From Pseudomonadota bacterium (lineage in GTDB: Bacteria > Pseudomonadota > Alphaproteobacteria > Rhizobiales > Xanthobacteraceae), in contig JAJYAH010000016.1 in assembly GCA_021779635.1 (NCBI GenBank), forward strand, positions 1-24,177: a stretch of DNA of 24,177 nucleotides, read 5' to 3'. The position numbers were made by a program, and so were the translations under genes. Position 1 is the stretch's first letter; each line of letters starts with the position of its first letter. Below, one piece after another: positions 1 to 7,981 of this stretch. Under the pieces are notes generated by a model. The model did no database searches and was not told the DNA's origin. It saw nothing but the letters and a program-made list of their open reading frames with translations.

Positions 1-1429
1 CCAGCCCTTCCATAGCCTGAACGGCGGCGATGGCGACGGAGGTCACGGCCAGTGCGAGCCCGCAAAACGCAAGCTGGTCGAGTTCGGTGCGCGGTATGAC
101 CGAATCGACAAGGACATTGGTGATCAGGGGGGGAACCAATGAAAGCAGGCCTATCGCCACCACCGCAAGCACGATCCGGCCGACATTGCCGCTTGAATGC
201 CGCACCAGGAAGCTCAGCAGATCGCGGAACCCGAGCGCGCGCGATGGCAGTGCCGGGTAGAAAGTTGCGGCTTCGGGCGCCAGCTCAAGGGCGAGCGAGC
301 GGCCGACCGTACGGCGCGCTCCCGTTCTCGTCTCGATCATTGTGTAACGATTGCGCGGGCCGCGGATAAGGGCGACGGGTTGGCGCTCATTGCCGTGCCA
401 TGCCACCAAGGGTCCCACATCCAGCTTCCACCATTCACCTCGCAACAGCGTCCGGCGGACGCGCAGTCGCGCGGACCGCGCGATCTCGACAACGTCGGCG
501 AAGTCCTCTCTGGACGAAGCCGGCCGGACAGGAAGGACGAGCGGCGCGCGGATTGCTTCTCCGACCATCCGGCAAGCGGCGAGGAGAGGATCCGAGCGGT
601 CCGCATCCAAGCCGGCGCGATCGAAGCGTCGAACAACGATTGCGGACAGGCGGTCAAAAGATTCGAAGGTTTGCAACGCCGTGACTTCGCTGCGGCTGAC
701 GAGGCGCTGGGTTTCGTGCTCCGTATCACGTACCAGCCGTTCCTGAACACATGAAATGACGGCAAGATGGAATTGATCGAGCGCGCGCCACAGCGTGTCG
801 GAATCCGGTATACCGGTGCTCGCGACGGCAGAGCACCCGGAATCTCCGGCTTCGATCCACATCCCGGACGTTAGCGGTATTGGCGGATCGCCGGCGGCGA
901 AAGCCGGATCGATCCCCATCAGCTTCGCCGTTCCGGCCTTGAGGGTCACCCAAACGATGTTACGCGCCGGGCCGCGGCGACGTTCACCCGGCTGCATTGC
1001 CATGGCGTCGCCTGGCGAGGCTTCGCCCATCTCCCAACTCGGGTTTGGACCCGCCACCAGCCAGGCAAGGTTCGCAATCCATCTGGCGACCGGGTCAAGG
1101 GACTGCAGTTCCTGCCGTGGCACGACCAATACTTCGGCACCGGGGCCGCCTACCGCGACTATTTGAAGCTGGCCACCCGAGCTATCAACGGGATGCTGAA
1201 GATCCGGAATGATCTCGCCGCTCTCGATTCGAAATAAATGATGTCGCGGCCCTCGAGTTGTGCCTTCGAAGGCGCGGACGGCGAAAACGTCGACATGTCC
1301 AGCCACAACCTGAAGCACGTAGCCACGGTGGTCGAGAAGTTTGGGGTTACGTGCATCGAGCAGAATACGGTTCGCCGATTGACGGGCCCCGTCTCTTGCC
1401 GAGTTACAATGGGGGATGGACTCGTTCAT
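1..1429 (-). CDS. NHLM-type peptide export ABC permease/ATPase, second transporter subunit (partial, runs off left edge)
   Basis: An open minus-strand frame runs from an ATG at 1429 to the window edge without a stop, giving about 476 residues. The ATG overlaps the TGA of the upstream peptidase-transporter gene (ATGA), so the two are probably translationally coupled. The first 200 or so residues are soluble and begin with a region resembling the cyclic-nucleotide-binding-like domain of the NHLM ABC ATP-binding family (VVAGHVDVFAV, HHLFRIESGEI). Near residues 415-475 the chain becomes hydrophobic (IVLAVVAIGLLSLVPPLITN, then LAFCGLALAVTSVAIAAVQ), which fits the start of an ABC transmembrane domain. 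The nucleotide-binding domain must lie outside the window. In known NHLM systems this protein pairs with the peptidase ABC transporter and an HlyD adaptor to export leader-bearing ribosomal peptides. The family call rests on this domain layout and the operon context. Confidence 0.85.
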   Translation of the reverse strand, partial: MNESIPHCNSARDGARQSANRILLDARNPKLLDHRGYVLQVVAGHVDVFAVRAFEGTTRGPRHHLFRIESGEIIPDLQHPVDSSGGQLQIVAVGGPGAEVLVVPRQELQSLDPVARWIANLAWLVAGPNPSWEMGEASPGDAMAMQPGERRRGPARNIVWVTLKAGTAKLMGIDPAFAAGDPPIPLTSGMWIEAGDSGCSAVASTGIPDSDTLWRALDQFHLAVISCVQERLVRDTEHETQRLVSRSEVTALQTFESFDRLSAIVVRRFDRAGLDADRSDPLLAACRMVGEAIRAPLVLPVRPASSREDFADVVEIARSARLRVRRTLLRGEWWKLDVGPLVAWHGNERQPVALIRGPRNRYTMIETRTGARRTVGRSLALELAPEAATFYPALPSRALGFRDLLSFLVRHSSGNVGRIVLAVVAIGLLSLVPPLITNVLVDSVIPRTELDQLAFCGLALAVTSVAIAAVQAMEGL

Positions 1430-3654
1430 TCCTGGGCCACGAGTTTCGCATATGCTCCACGAAGGTCGAGCAGTTGCTCGTGAGTTCCGCGCTCAGCGAT
1501 CCTGCCATGCTCCAGCACGATGATCTCGTCACAGTCACGGATCGTGCTCAAGCGGTGGGCGATAAGAATGCAGGTGCAGCCCCGCCGTCGCAGGTTGTCG
1601 TCAATGGCCTTTTCGGTGATCGGGTCGAGTGCTGCGGTCGCCTCGTCAAGCACGATAACTGACGGGTTGGAAACAAGTGCCCGGGCGATCTCGATGCGCT
1701 GGCGCTGACCGCCGCTGAAATTCGTGCCGCCTTCGCTTACATAACAGTCGTAGTTTCCCTGTCGCGTCGCAATATCTTCATGAATGGCCGCATCTTTCAA
1801 CACCTGCGACAGGTCCGCTTCGATCACGGTCGAGTCCCATAATGTCAGATTTTCACGCGCGGTTCCCTCAAACAGGACGACGTCCTGATCGACGTAGGAT
1901 ATCGAATTGGCAAACACCTGCGGAGGAATTTCCGGCAGCGCCCATCTGTCGATACGAATTTCGCCGGCCCACGGCTTGTAGAGTCCGCAAATCAGCTTGG
2001 CGAGGGTCGATTTTCCGCTACCGGAGACACCAACAAGAGCAACCCTGGAGCCGGGCTCGATGGTGAGGGAGAGATCGGCCAGCAGCGGGGGGGCCAGTGC
2101 TGAATAGCCGAAGTGGATGTTGCGGAGTTCGATCCTGCCTGCCAGTTTCGGAGGAAAGCTGTCTGCTGCAGCGACGTTCTGGCCGGAGTCGCCAAGGGGG
2201 TAGTTGTATACGTCCTCGAGCCGCTCGAGCGCGCCCTTAATGGCTTGAAAACTGCTGAGATAGTTGACCAGATTTGCGACAGGCTCCGAAAAACTTGCCA
2301 TCAGCGACTGGAAAGCCACCAGGCCTCCGAGCGTAAGGGAGCCTTGAATTACAAACAAGCCGCCGATACCCAATATCGCCGCGACGGTCAATCCGGAGAG
2401 TAACGTCGGGAGCATGTCTAGAACGACCGAGGACATGCTGAGCTGCTGCTCCGCATTCAGGGCCTTGGCTTGAATCCCGGACCATTGACCAAATGCCTCG
2501 TCCTCGAGTCCGCTCGCCTTGATGGTTTCGATGGTGCGTACTGCGCTCACCGCTGCCCCGACGAGCTTGCCCTGTTCGATAGCAAGGCTACGGCTGAGAT
2601 CCTGTCGGCGTTCGCCGATGAATCTCAATACCAGCACGTTGATAAGCGAGATGGCCACGCAGATCGCGGCGAGCCGGACGTCGTAAATCGCCATCGCCGC
2701 AGCGAAGAACAAAACCGATGTTAGATTGAAAGCGTTGGCAGCTATACCATTGGAAAGCAGGCGGGCAATCTGCTCATTGGCGCCGATGCGGTTTGCAATA
2801 TCACCGGCATGGCGCTGGGTGAAGAACTCGACCGGTAGGGCCATGACGTGCCAGAGGAAGCGGCTGATCATGACAACCGCAAGTTTGGTCTGCAGCCTCA
2901 GCAGCAGAGATTGGCGTATCATCGTCAGGATGGCTCGGAGTATCGCAGTCAACGCCATGCCGATGAGGAGAGGGACAAGCCACCCCGTGGTGCGTTGGAT
3001 CAGAATATCGTCGACAAATATTTTCGAAAATCCGGCGGCCACGATATTGGGCACAACGATCGCGAGGCTCAGGATCACCAGCAACGCGACCGCCTTTTTC
3101 GAGCTACGTAATTCGCGCAGCAATAGTCGCCATCCCTGGGGCTTGCGGCCGAACTTCCTGAATGCATCGCTTCGTTCCATCGCCAGAACGACGCCCGTGA
3201 ACGAGAGATCCAGTTCCGCCATGTCGATCCGTCGACGACCAATTGCGGGATCGTTGATATAGGCGTAGCCGCCGGCGATACCTTCCAGCACCACGAAATG
3301 ATTGAAATTCCAATGAATGATGCAAGGCATCTGGACTTCATGAAGTGCCGATGGCTCCGCGCGGTAACCCGTTGCGGTAAGCCCGAAACGTTGCGCTGCC
3401 TTGATAATGTTGCTCGCTTTACTCCCGTCGCGAGAAACCCCGCATGCAACGCGCAACTGCTCCAGTGGGACCCAGACCCCATGATAGGCGAGTACAATCG
3501 CCAGGGCTGCGGCCCCGCACTCGACTGCTTCCATCTGGAGAATAACAGGGGTCCGTCTCACGATTTTGCGCCGCAAAGATCCTTGTGCGCGCCCCGAACC
3601 TGGTCGCGAGCGCTTTTCGTTCGACGTCGGCTGGGGAGGAGGGACGTTATCCAT
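1426..3654 (-). CDS. Peptidase-domain ABC transporter (C39 peptidase, NHLM/PCAT type)
   Basis: The protein has about 742 residues and three modules. The N-terminal C39 peptidase carries the catalytic Cys in QMEAVECGAAAL (about residue 46), the His in NFNHFVVLEG (about 119) and the Asp in INDPAIG (about 135). The six-helix transmembrane region spans roughly residues 185-470. The ATPase domain has Walker A GVSGSGKST (about 542-550), signature FSGGQRQR (about 646-653), Walker B IVLDEA (about 667-672) and an H-loop His near 700. All catalytic residues are present, so it looks functional. Such transporters cut a peptide after a double-glycine motif and export the core across the inner membrane. 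The frame can also be opened by a TTG at 3657, but the adjacent ATG at 3654 with GGGA upstream is preferred. Its start overlaps the HlyD stop by 8 bases and its end overlaps the next ABC gene by 4. Confidence 0.93.
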   Translation of the reverse strand: MDNVPPPQPTSNEKRSRPGSGRAQGSLRRKIVRRTPVILQMEAVECGAAALAIVLAYHGVWVPLEQLRVACGVSRDGSKASNIIKAAQRFGLTATGYRAEPSALHEVQMPCIIHWNFNHFVVLEGIAGGYAYINDPAIGRRRIDMAELDLSFTGVVLAMERSDAFRKFGRKPQGWRLLLRELRSSKKAVALLVILSLAIVVPNIVAAGFSKIFVDDILIQRTTGWLVPLLIGMALTAILRAILTMIRQSLLLRLQTKLAVVMISRFLWHVMALPVEFFTQRHAGDIANRIGANEQIARLLSNGIAANAFNLTSVLFFAAAMAIYDVRLAAICVAISLINVLVLRFIGERRQDLSRSLAIEQGKLVGAAVSAVRTIETIKASGLEDEAFGQWSGIQAKALNAEQQLSMSSVVLDMLPTLLSGLTVAAILGIGGLFVIQGSLTLGGLVAFQSLMASFSEPVANLVNYLSSFQAIKGALERLEDVYNYPLGDSGQNVAAADSFPPKLAGRIELRNIHFGYSALAPPLLADLSLTIEPGSRVALVGVSGSGKSTLAKLICGLYKPWAGEIRIDRWALPEIPPQVFANSISYVDQDVVLFEGTARENLTLWDSTVIEADLSQVLKDAAIHEDIATRQGNYDCYVSEGGTNFSGGQRQRIEIARALVSNPSVIVLDEATAALDPITEKAIDDNLRRRGCTCILIAHRLSTIRDCDEIIVLEHGRIAERGTHEQLLDLRGAYAKLVAQE

Positions 3655-4915
3655 CAATTCCCGTTAGATGCTTGATGAGAGGTAGCACCAGATCGAGCGG
3701 GCGTTGCTGTCGTGTCGTGATTTCCGCTCGCATCAACGTCCCGCTAGTGAGATGAATGGACGGTCCTTTTCCGACGGCCCAGCGATACCCGCTGGCTGTC
3801 GTGGCGTCTGGCTCCAGGCGTACCGTAGCCGCATAAGGTGCGCCGTCATGCGCAAAGCGGTTCACCAAGCTTTCATTGTGAAGTACCGCAGCCATGCCCA
3901 GGGGCGTCATTGGGAAATCGGACATCGTCGTGACGGTGCCAATCATTGTCCCGAATTCCTCTCGTTTCACCGTGCTCGGCTCAAGGTGGACCTGCATTCC
4001 AGGCCTTATGTTCTTGCCGCGCTCTGCCGGAAGATAGATCAGCGCTTCAAGCCTTTCGCCGTCGCTTTCAATTGCAACAACCGGGGTGCCAACGGTGAGC
4101 ACCGAGCCGGCGGAAACCTTGATTTCCAAGACGCGCCCTGCGATCGGGCTTATGACCCGGGTGTTCTGGCTCAACATCCCGGCAGTCGAGTCCATCTGCC
4201 GGCGCGCCTCGTTAAGAGTAAATTCCGATTGTTGTCTTTCCCGCTCACGTTGCGTTTCCAGATCCGTCCTTTGCGTTCGCAACTTCAGTATCTCATTCTG
4301 GGTATCTTCTTTTCGCTGCTGGGCGTCGGTGAGGTCGCGGCGGCGATCCTCGACGGCGCGTCGCGTGGCATATCCCTTTGCCAGCATGTCTTCCAGATTC
4401 TTGACATCTCCTGCCAGGTACTCGATGCGCTGGTTGGTAGCCTTAATGACTTGATTGAAGGCCGCCTCGAGTTTCGCGAAATTCTGACTCTTCGTCGCAA
4501 GCTCGTTGGCAATCCTTGACGTTAGGTCGGCCAATTCACGCTCGCGTTCGTGAAATACCTGGACAGCGTCATTGTGGCGCTGCTCGATGTCGGTCTGAAC
4601 GATCTCCGCGATCGCCTGACCCTGGGACACATGATCGCCGACCGAGACTTCGATATAAGAGAGTCGCCCTGCAGCAGCAGAGACCGCATCGGCGACATGG
4701 CCGCCGCCACTGATCAAAATTCCCTCGCCGGAGACGCGGGTAGGAATCCGCCCGATAACGCTCCACGTGAGCGCAGCCGCCAGAGCGAGGCAAACCACGA
4801 ATGTCAGAATCCAGTCAGAGGGCTTGGTGATCTTGACAAGATAGTCGAGCTGCTCTGGCGATGCGGCTCGCTGCAGTGCAACGCTACGAAATGCCCGTTG
4901 CGGCCCTTCGGTCAC
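3647..4915 (-). CDS. HlyD-family periplasmic adaptor of an NHLM peptide export system
   Basis: This 422-residue membrane-fusion protein is the first gene of the export operon. One transmembrane helix lies near residues 35-55 (WILTFVVCLALAAALTWSVI). It is followed by a lipoyl-like half (AAAGRLSYIEVSVGDHVSQG), a long charged helical hairpin of about residues 105-245 rich in E, R, Q and K, and the second lipoyl half (SPIAGRVLEIKVSAGSVL). A beta-barrel domain follows. This order matches HlyD-type adaptors that link inner-membrane ABC transporters to the outer membrane or periplasm. The start is GTG at 4915, supported by AGGAGG eight bases upstream; an ATG just before it opens only a three-codon frame. 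The downstream overlap with the peptidase transporter indicates one transcript. No TolC-like gene is visible nearby, so an outer-membrane partner would have to be encoded elsewhere. Confidence 0.9.
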   Translation of the reverse strand: MTEGPQRAFRSVALQRAASPEQLDYLVKITKPSDWILTFVVCLALAAALTWSVIGRIPTRVSGEGILISGGGHVADAVSAAAGRLSYIEVSVGDHVSQGQAIAEIVQTDIEQRHNDAVQVFHERERELADLTSRIANELATKSQNFAKLEAAFNQVIKATNQRIEYLAGDVKNLEDMLAKGYATRRAVEDRRRDLTDAQQRKEDTQNEILKLRTQRTDLETQRERERQQSEFTLNEARRQMDSTAGMLSQNTRVISPIAGRVLEIKVSAGSVLTVGTPVVAIESDGERLEALIYLPAERGKNIRPGMQVHLEPSTVKREEFGTMIGTVTTMSDFPMTPLGMAAVLHNESLVNRFAHDGAPYAATVRLEPDATTASGYRWAVGKGPSIHLTSGTLMRAEITTRQQRPLDLVLPLIKHLTGIDG

Positions 4916-4929
4916 GCTCTCATCCTCCT

Positions 4930-5072
4930 GCTGCGGTCGGTCGAAGGCTTGCTATTTGGTATTCAAAACTATTAATTCTGCCGAAAATGCATAATGCGGA
5001 ATAATACACGAAAGCGACTTTCGAACAACCGAACCGTCGGTTTCGCCAAGATCAATCGGGAGCACGTCTCTG
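4930..5072. promoter_or_regulatory. Divergent AT-rich promoter region with two small dyads
   Basis: This gap separates the HlyD start (minus) from the unknown gene at 5073 (plus) and is clearly more AT-rich than its surroundings, especially about 4950-5008. It contains two perfect short dyads: CGAAAG-CGA-CTTTCG at 5009-5023 and AACCG-T-CGGTT at 5032-5042. Both sit just upstream of the plus-strand gene and could be operator half-sites or structures in its 5' leader. I could not assign clear -35/-10 pairs on either strand. The promoter role is inferred from gene arrangement. Confidence 0.35.
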
Positions 5073-5753
5073 ATGCAGCACTCTTTTCGGTCTGCACTGG
5101 CGAAGCGAGGCGGACCGGACTATGCTTCGTTCGCGATGCTCCGAGATATTTCCGAATTGGTGGCGATCGGCGTCAGGAGGTTGGCGCTCATTTTCGCTGA
5201 ACGCGGAGAAGCCGCCGCTCGCGGGCGGCTGCCGGAAGCCGTTACGGCCCCGCAGATTATTGCGCTTCCGGCATCCGTAAAATCGCTGGGCTTGGGACTT
5301 GCGATCGTTCTGATCGGGACGAATGTGTCCGGCAGCGGTGTTTTGAGCGAGAGCGACATCAAGAAAGTGGAAGACCTCAAGCCGCTTTTTCAGAATTTGA
5401 TGGGAGATCTTGTTCAAACGTCCAAGCGATCGGATATCGCCAGTGGCGACGCAGAGTGCATCAAGTCGACCGTTCGAGACCTTCTTGAAATATCTCAGGA
5501 GCTTTCGAGCTATGAATATTTGATCACGATCGAAAAGGACATGACTGATTTTAGCGACAACGACGCGATGCGGGACGTCGTAAGATTTGCCGTCGACAAA
5601 TCGAACACCATTCTGTCCGACGAACGCAAACGTCTGGTACAATTGGCGGAGCAGTGCACGCGCTTTCCTTTGTCCTCTGGCAAGACGCAACAGGCCCTGC
5701 AATTCATCGACACCACGAGCGGTATTTTGAGGGCAATTCAAGCGCGTCTCTGA
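5073..5753 (+). CDS. Hypothetical protein divergent from the NHLM export operon
   Basis: This is a 226-residue protein I do not recognise. It starts at ATG 5073 with GGGAG about 11 bases upstream, a rather long spacing. The N-terminal half is mixed and basic. A hydrophobic stretch at about residues 64-88 (SVKSLGLGLAIVLIGTNV) could be a single membrane segment. The C-terminal 130 residues are acidic, helix-prone and free of obvious catalytic motifs. A GG pair at residues 13-14 exists, but the preceding residues do not look like a typical leader peptide. Codon third positions are less GC-biased than in neighbouring genes, a weak hint of transfer. The opposite strand carries an equally long open frame, but its composition looks like a shadow. 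Its position facing the export operon suggests a linked role (substrate, immunity or regulation), which is inference only. Confidence 0.6.
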   Translation: MQHSFRSALAKRGGPDYASFAMLRDISELVAIGVRRLALIFAERGEAAARGRLPEAVTAPQIIALPASVKSLGLGLAIVLIGTNVSGSGVLSESDIKKVEDLKPLFQNLMGDLVQTSKRSDIASGDAECIKSTVRDLLEISQELSSYEYLITIEKDMTDFSDNDAMRDVVRFAVDKSNTILSDERKRLVQLAEQCTRFPLSSGKTQQALQFIDTTSGILRAIQARL

Positions 5754-6266
5754 CGACAAGCAGGCCGCCGAACGGGAATTGTGCTTTCATCGAACCATGG
5801 CAAGCCCGGCAGTTCGTTCGCGCGCATGACGGTAAAGGGGGAGACGCTCAAACGGCAAGCTCGGGACCGAGGCCTCGCTCCACCGAATGGAAAACGTGCG
5901 ATCCAAAGTTGGCGATCCTCATGTCGCCTCATTTGCCGGGCGGTGGGGGAGGAGAGTCGGCGTGCTGCTGTGTGTAAGTGAACTCAATCCTTGTGAATGA
6001 CAACGAAACTCCACCGGACACGAGATCAAGTTGGTCCGCGGTCAACTCGCCAAGTTTCGCATTCTCGACGTTTCGGACATTGCGTTGCTCCATCAGCCTT
6101 TACGACGGCTCGGTTGCCGTCGATAAAATCTAAATGCAGAGCCCTGTTCCAATATGTGATGGAGATCACTGATCGATCGAGGGTCTACGGACCCAATCCG
6201 GCCGACACGTATGCCTTCGGCGCCGTACATGAGTCTGGCATCTTTCGAAGGTCCGGCGATGGGAAG
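5754..6266. other. 513-base gap without a confident gene
   Basis: This convergent stretch lies between the unknown plus-strand gene and the minus-strand GntR gene. No open frame here has convincing coding character. It contains a perfect hairpin at 6103-6122 and a very short ATG frame at 5921-5977 encoding an 18-residue Gly/Cys-rich peptide (see findings). No tRNA, repeat or mobile-element signature was seen. Confidence 0.5.
6103..6122. other. Perfect inverted repeat in the convergent gap, possible weak terminator
   Basis: The sequence CGACGGC-TCGGTT-GCCGTCG forms a perfect 7-bp stem with a 6-base loop between two convergent genes. The position fits a bidirectional transcription end. Neither side has a proper T-run (AT-rich ATAAAATCTAAA follows on the plus strand), so a factor-independent terminator call would be weak. 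Confidence 0.3.
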
Positions 6267-6980
6267 CTATTCGCTCGAGATCGTTTCGTTCTTCGGCGCG
6301 GATGACCTTTCGATCATGCTGAGCGCGGCCGCCGCCGCCCTGACGTGATCGACGCAGCACCGCTCGGCGAGGTCGGGGTCGCCATTCCGGATCGCGCGCC
6401 AGATCGCGGTGACCTCGCGCAGGCTCTTGTTGATTCGTTTCGGCTGCGACATCGACGTAATTCGCAGGAGCGTGATCCGGTCGTGCAGCGGCCGAAGCAT
6501 TCGCTCGACGAAGGAATTTCGACAGCCGCCGATCAGCGCCGCGTAAAACTCAGTCTTGGCTTCAAGGGCGGCTGGCAAGTCGCCTTCGGCGAGCGCAGCG
6601 TTCAACTTGGCGAGTGCGTCACCGATCCGGCGCATGACGGCTGGGTCACGCAGACGGGCGCACTCGCGGGCGGCGAATCCTTCGAGCAAGGCGCGCGCCG
6701 CATAGAGCTGCTTTGCCTCGTCAAGGCTGATGGTGCTGACGACCGGACCGCGATGGGGGACCGTCGTAACCAGACCATCAGCTTCCAGTAGACGGAGCGC
6801 CTCGCGAATCGACGGCCGGCTGACGCCCGTCATCTCGCAAAGCTCACGTTCGACCAGGCGCTGGCCCGGTTTCAAGGTCCCGGACATGATCGCTTCGCGC
6901 AGCTTTTGCGCGACCCGCGAACGAACGGTTGGAACGTCTTCGATCCGAAGCGTGGATTGCAGTTCAGCGCGCTGGTCCAT
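6267..6980 (-). CDS. GntR-family transcriptional regulator (FadR/FCD subfamily)
   Basis: This 237-residue DNA-binding protein has an N-terminal winged helix-turn-helix at about residues 18-80 (REAIMSGTLKPGQRLVEREL, then GVSRPSIREALRLLEADGLV), which is typical of GntR proteins. A helical FCD effector-binding domain follows from about residue 85. Members of this subfamily usually repress nearby catabolic genes and release DNA on binding a small carboxylate. The start ATG at 6980 has GGAGG about nine bases upstream. It is co-oriented with and downstream of the SDR and 3-hydroxyisobutyrate-dehydrogenase-type genes, so it probably controls that cluster. A candidate operator is the palindrome at 9348-9366. 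The ligand cannot be deduced from the sequence. Confidence 0.92.
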   Translation of the reverse strand: MDQRAELQSTLRIEDVPTVRSRVAQKLREAIMSGTLKPGQRLVERELCEMTGVSRPSIREALRLLEADGLVTTVPHRGPVVSTISLDEAKQLYAARALLEGFAARECARLRDPAVMRRIGDALAKLNAALAEGDLPAALEAKTEFYAALIGGCRNSFVERMLRPLHDRITLLRITSMSQPKRINKSLREVTAIWRAIRNGDPDLAERCCVDHVRAAAAALSMIERSSAPKNETISSE

Positions 6981-7183
6981 GGTATATCGCCTCCATCTTC
7001 CGCGACGATGAGGATGCCGATCGGCTTGAGGGTGTCCGGAACAATCTCCGGCAGGAGATCCACAGCCTTGACGTCAGTAGCCCGGCGTCCACGTTCGAGC
7101 CGCGCGCTGACGGCGCGGCCGATGCCGCCGGTCTCACGGGTCAGCGCGGCATTTCGGCTCGATGCGTCAGCCATTGAAGCCAT
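6981..7183 (-). pseudogene. Possible remnant of a short-chain dehydrogenase N-terminus
   Basis: A short minus-strand frame between the GntR and SDR genes reads ALTRETGGIGRAVSARLERG and shortly after VKAVDLL. This resembles the Rossmann-fold start of SDR enzymes, whose TGxxxGIG loop is followed by xAVxxxLxxxG and then a strand ending in VD. The first motif Gly is replaced by Arg and nothing SDR-like follows before the frame runs into gntR. It is best read as a decayed fragment. The match is short and could be chance in GC-rich DNA. Confidence 0.35.
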
Positions 7184-7207
7184 CCGTTGCGGATCGTTGG
7201 TTTGCGC

Positions 7208-7981
7208 TCACGCGATGGACCAGCCTCCGTCGATCGGGAGGGTCGCGCCTGAAATGTCCTGCGCAGCCGGGCCGCACAGGAAGACTGCCATCGCCCCGAC
7301 AGCTTCCATGGCGACAAACCGTCCGGTCGGCTGGCGTGTCGCCAGGTAGTCGCGCGTCGCTTCATCGACGCTGCGGCCTTCGGCGGCCGCGATCGATGCA
7401 ATCTTTTCCTGAATGGCCGGCGTCGGCAGCGTGCCCGGGCAGAGCGCGTTGCAGGTAATTCCGCTGGCGCTGGTTTCGATCGCGACCGCCCGCGTCATGC
7501 CGAGCAGACCGGTCTTCGTCGTCACGTAATCGATGCGTTCCGGGACGGCGCGGGTCGCATAAATCGAGGCTATGTTGATGATGCGGCCCCATCCGCGTTT
7601 CTTCATAGCAGGCAAGGCAAGGCGGATCAGGTGAAACGGCGCCGACAGATTGACGGCCAGCGCTTCTTCCCATCGTTCCGGCGCAAAGGTCTCGACCGGC
7701 GCAAAATGCCGGACCACCGCGTTATTCACCAGGATATCGATCGCCCCAACACTGCCGAGCAGGTCAGCCATCATGGCTTCGATGGGCGCGCGCTGCGAGA
7801 GGTCCGCCGCAACGCTCACGGTATCAACCTGGAAGCGGGCGCGAAGGCGATCCCTCGTCTCTCTCGGCTCGACCAAGTCGTGCAGGACAATATTGACGCC
7901 CGCGCCGGCCAGGCTTTCGGCGATCGCCTGTCCGAGGCCTGCGGTCGCCCCGGTGACAAGAGCCCATTTGCCCTTCAACAT
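7208..7981 (-). CDS. SDR-family oxidoreductase, 3-hydroxybutyrate dehydrogenase-like
   Basis: This 257-residue NAD(P)-dependent short-chain dehydrogenase has the cofactor loop TGATAGLG at residues 10-17, the NNA motif at 86-88, and the catalytic Ser139, Tyr152 and Lys156 (DYVTTK). The C-terminal half (NALCPGTLPTPAIQEKI, then QPTGRFVAMEAVGAMAVFLC and LPIDGGW) closely follows the pattern of D-3-hydroxybutyrate dehydrogenases. The likely reaction is reversible oxidation of a short 3-hydroxy acid to the 3-keto acid in the cytoplasm. The true substrate is uncertain because related SDRs act on sugars and other hydroxy acids. Its ATG overlaps the end of the truncated MmgE/PrpD frame by 7 bases, so translation may depend on that fragment being read. 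Confidence 0.9.
   Translation of the reverse strand: MLKGKWALVTGATAGLGQAIAESLAGAGVNIVLHDLVEPRETRDRLRARFQVDTVSVAADLSQRAPIEAMMADLLGSVGAIDILVNNAVVRHFAPVETFAPERWEEALAVNLSAPFHLIRLALPAMKKRGWGRIINIASIYATRAVPERIDYVTTKTGLLGMTRAVAIETSASGITCNALCPGTLPTPAIQEKIASIAAAEGRSVDEATRDYLATRQPTGRFVAMEAVGAMAVFLCGPAAQDISGATLPIDGGWSIA

Noticed and set aside
337..765. 142-residue minus-strand frame at the left end
   Set aside because: It is in a different frame from the partial NHLM ABC gene, which stays open over the full 1-1429 region and continues the operon with an ATGA overlap.
3704..4519. 271-residue plus-strand frame
   Set aside because: It lies entirely opposite the HlyD-like adaptor, whose domains and coiled coil are clear. 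No family features in the plus frame.
5052..5759. 235-residue minus-strand frame opposite the unknown gene
   Set aside because: Its composition (rich in R, Q, N and H without domain logic) is that of a shadow frame. The plus-strand product looks more protein-like and faces the export operon.
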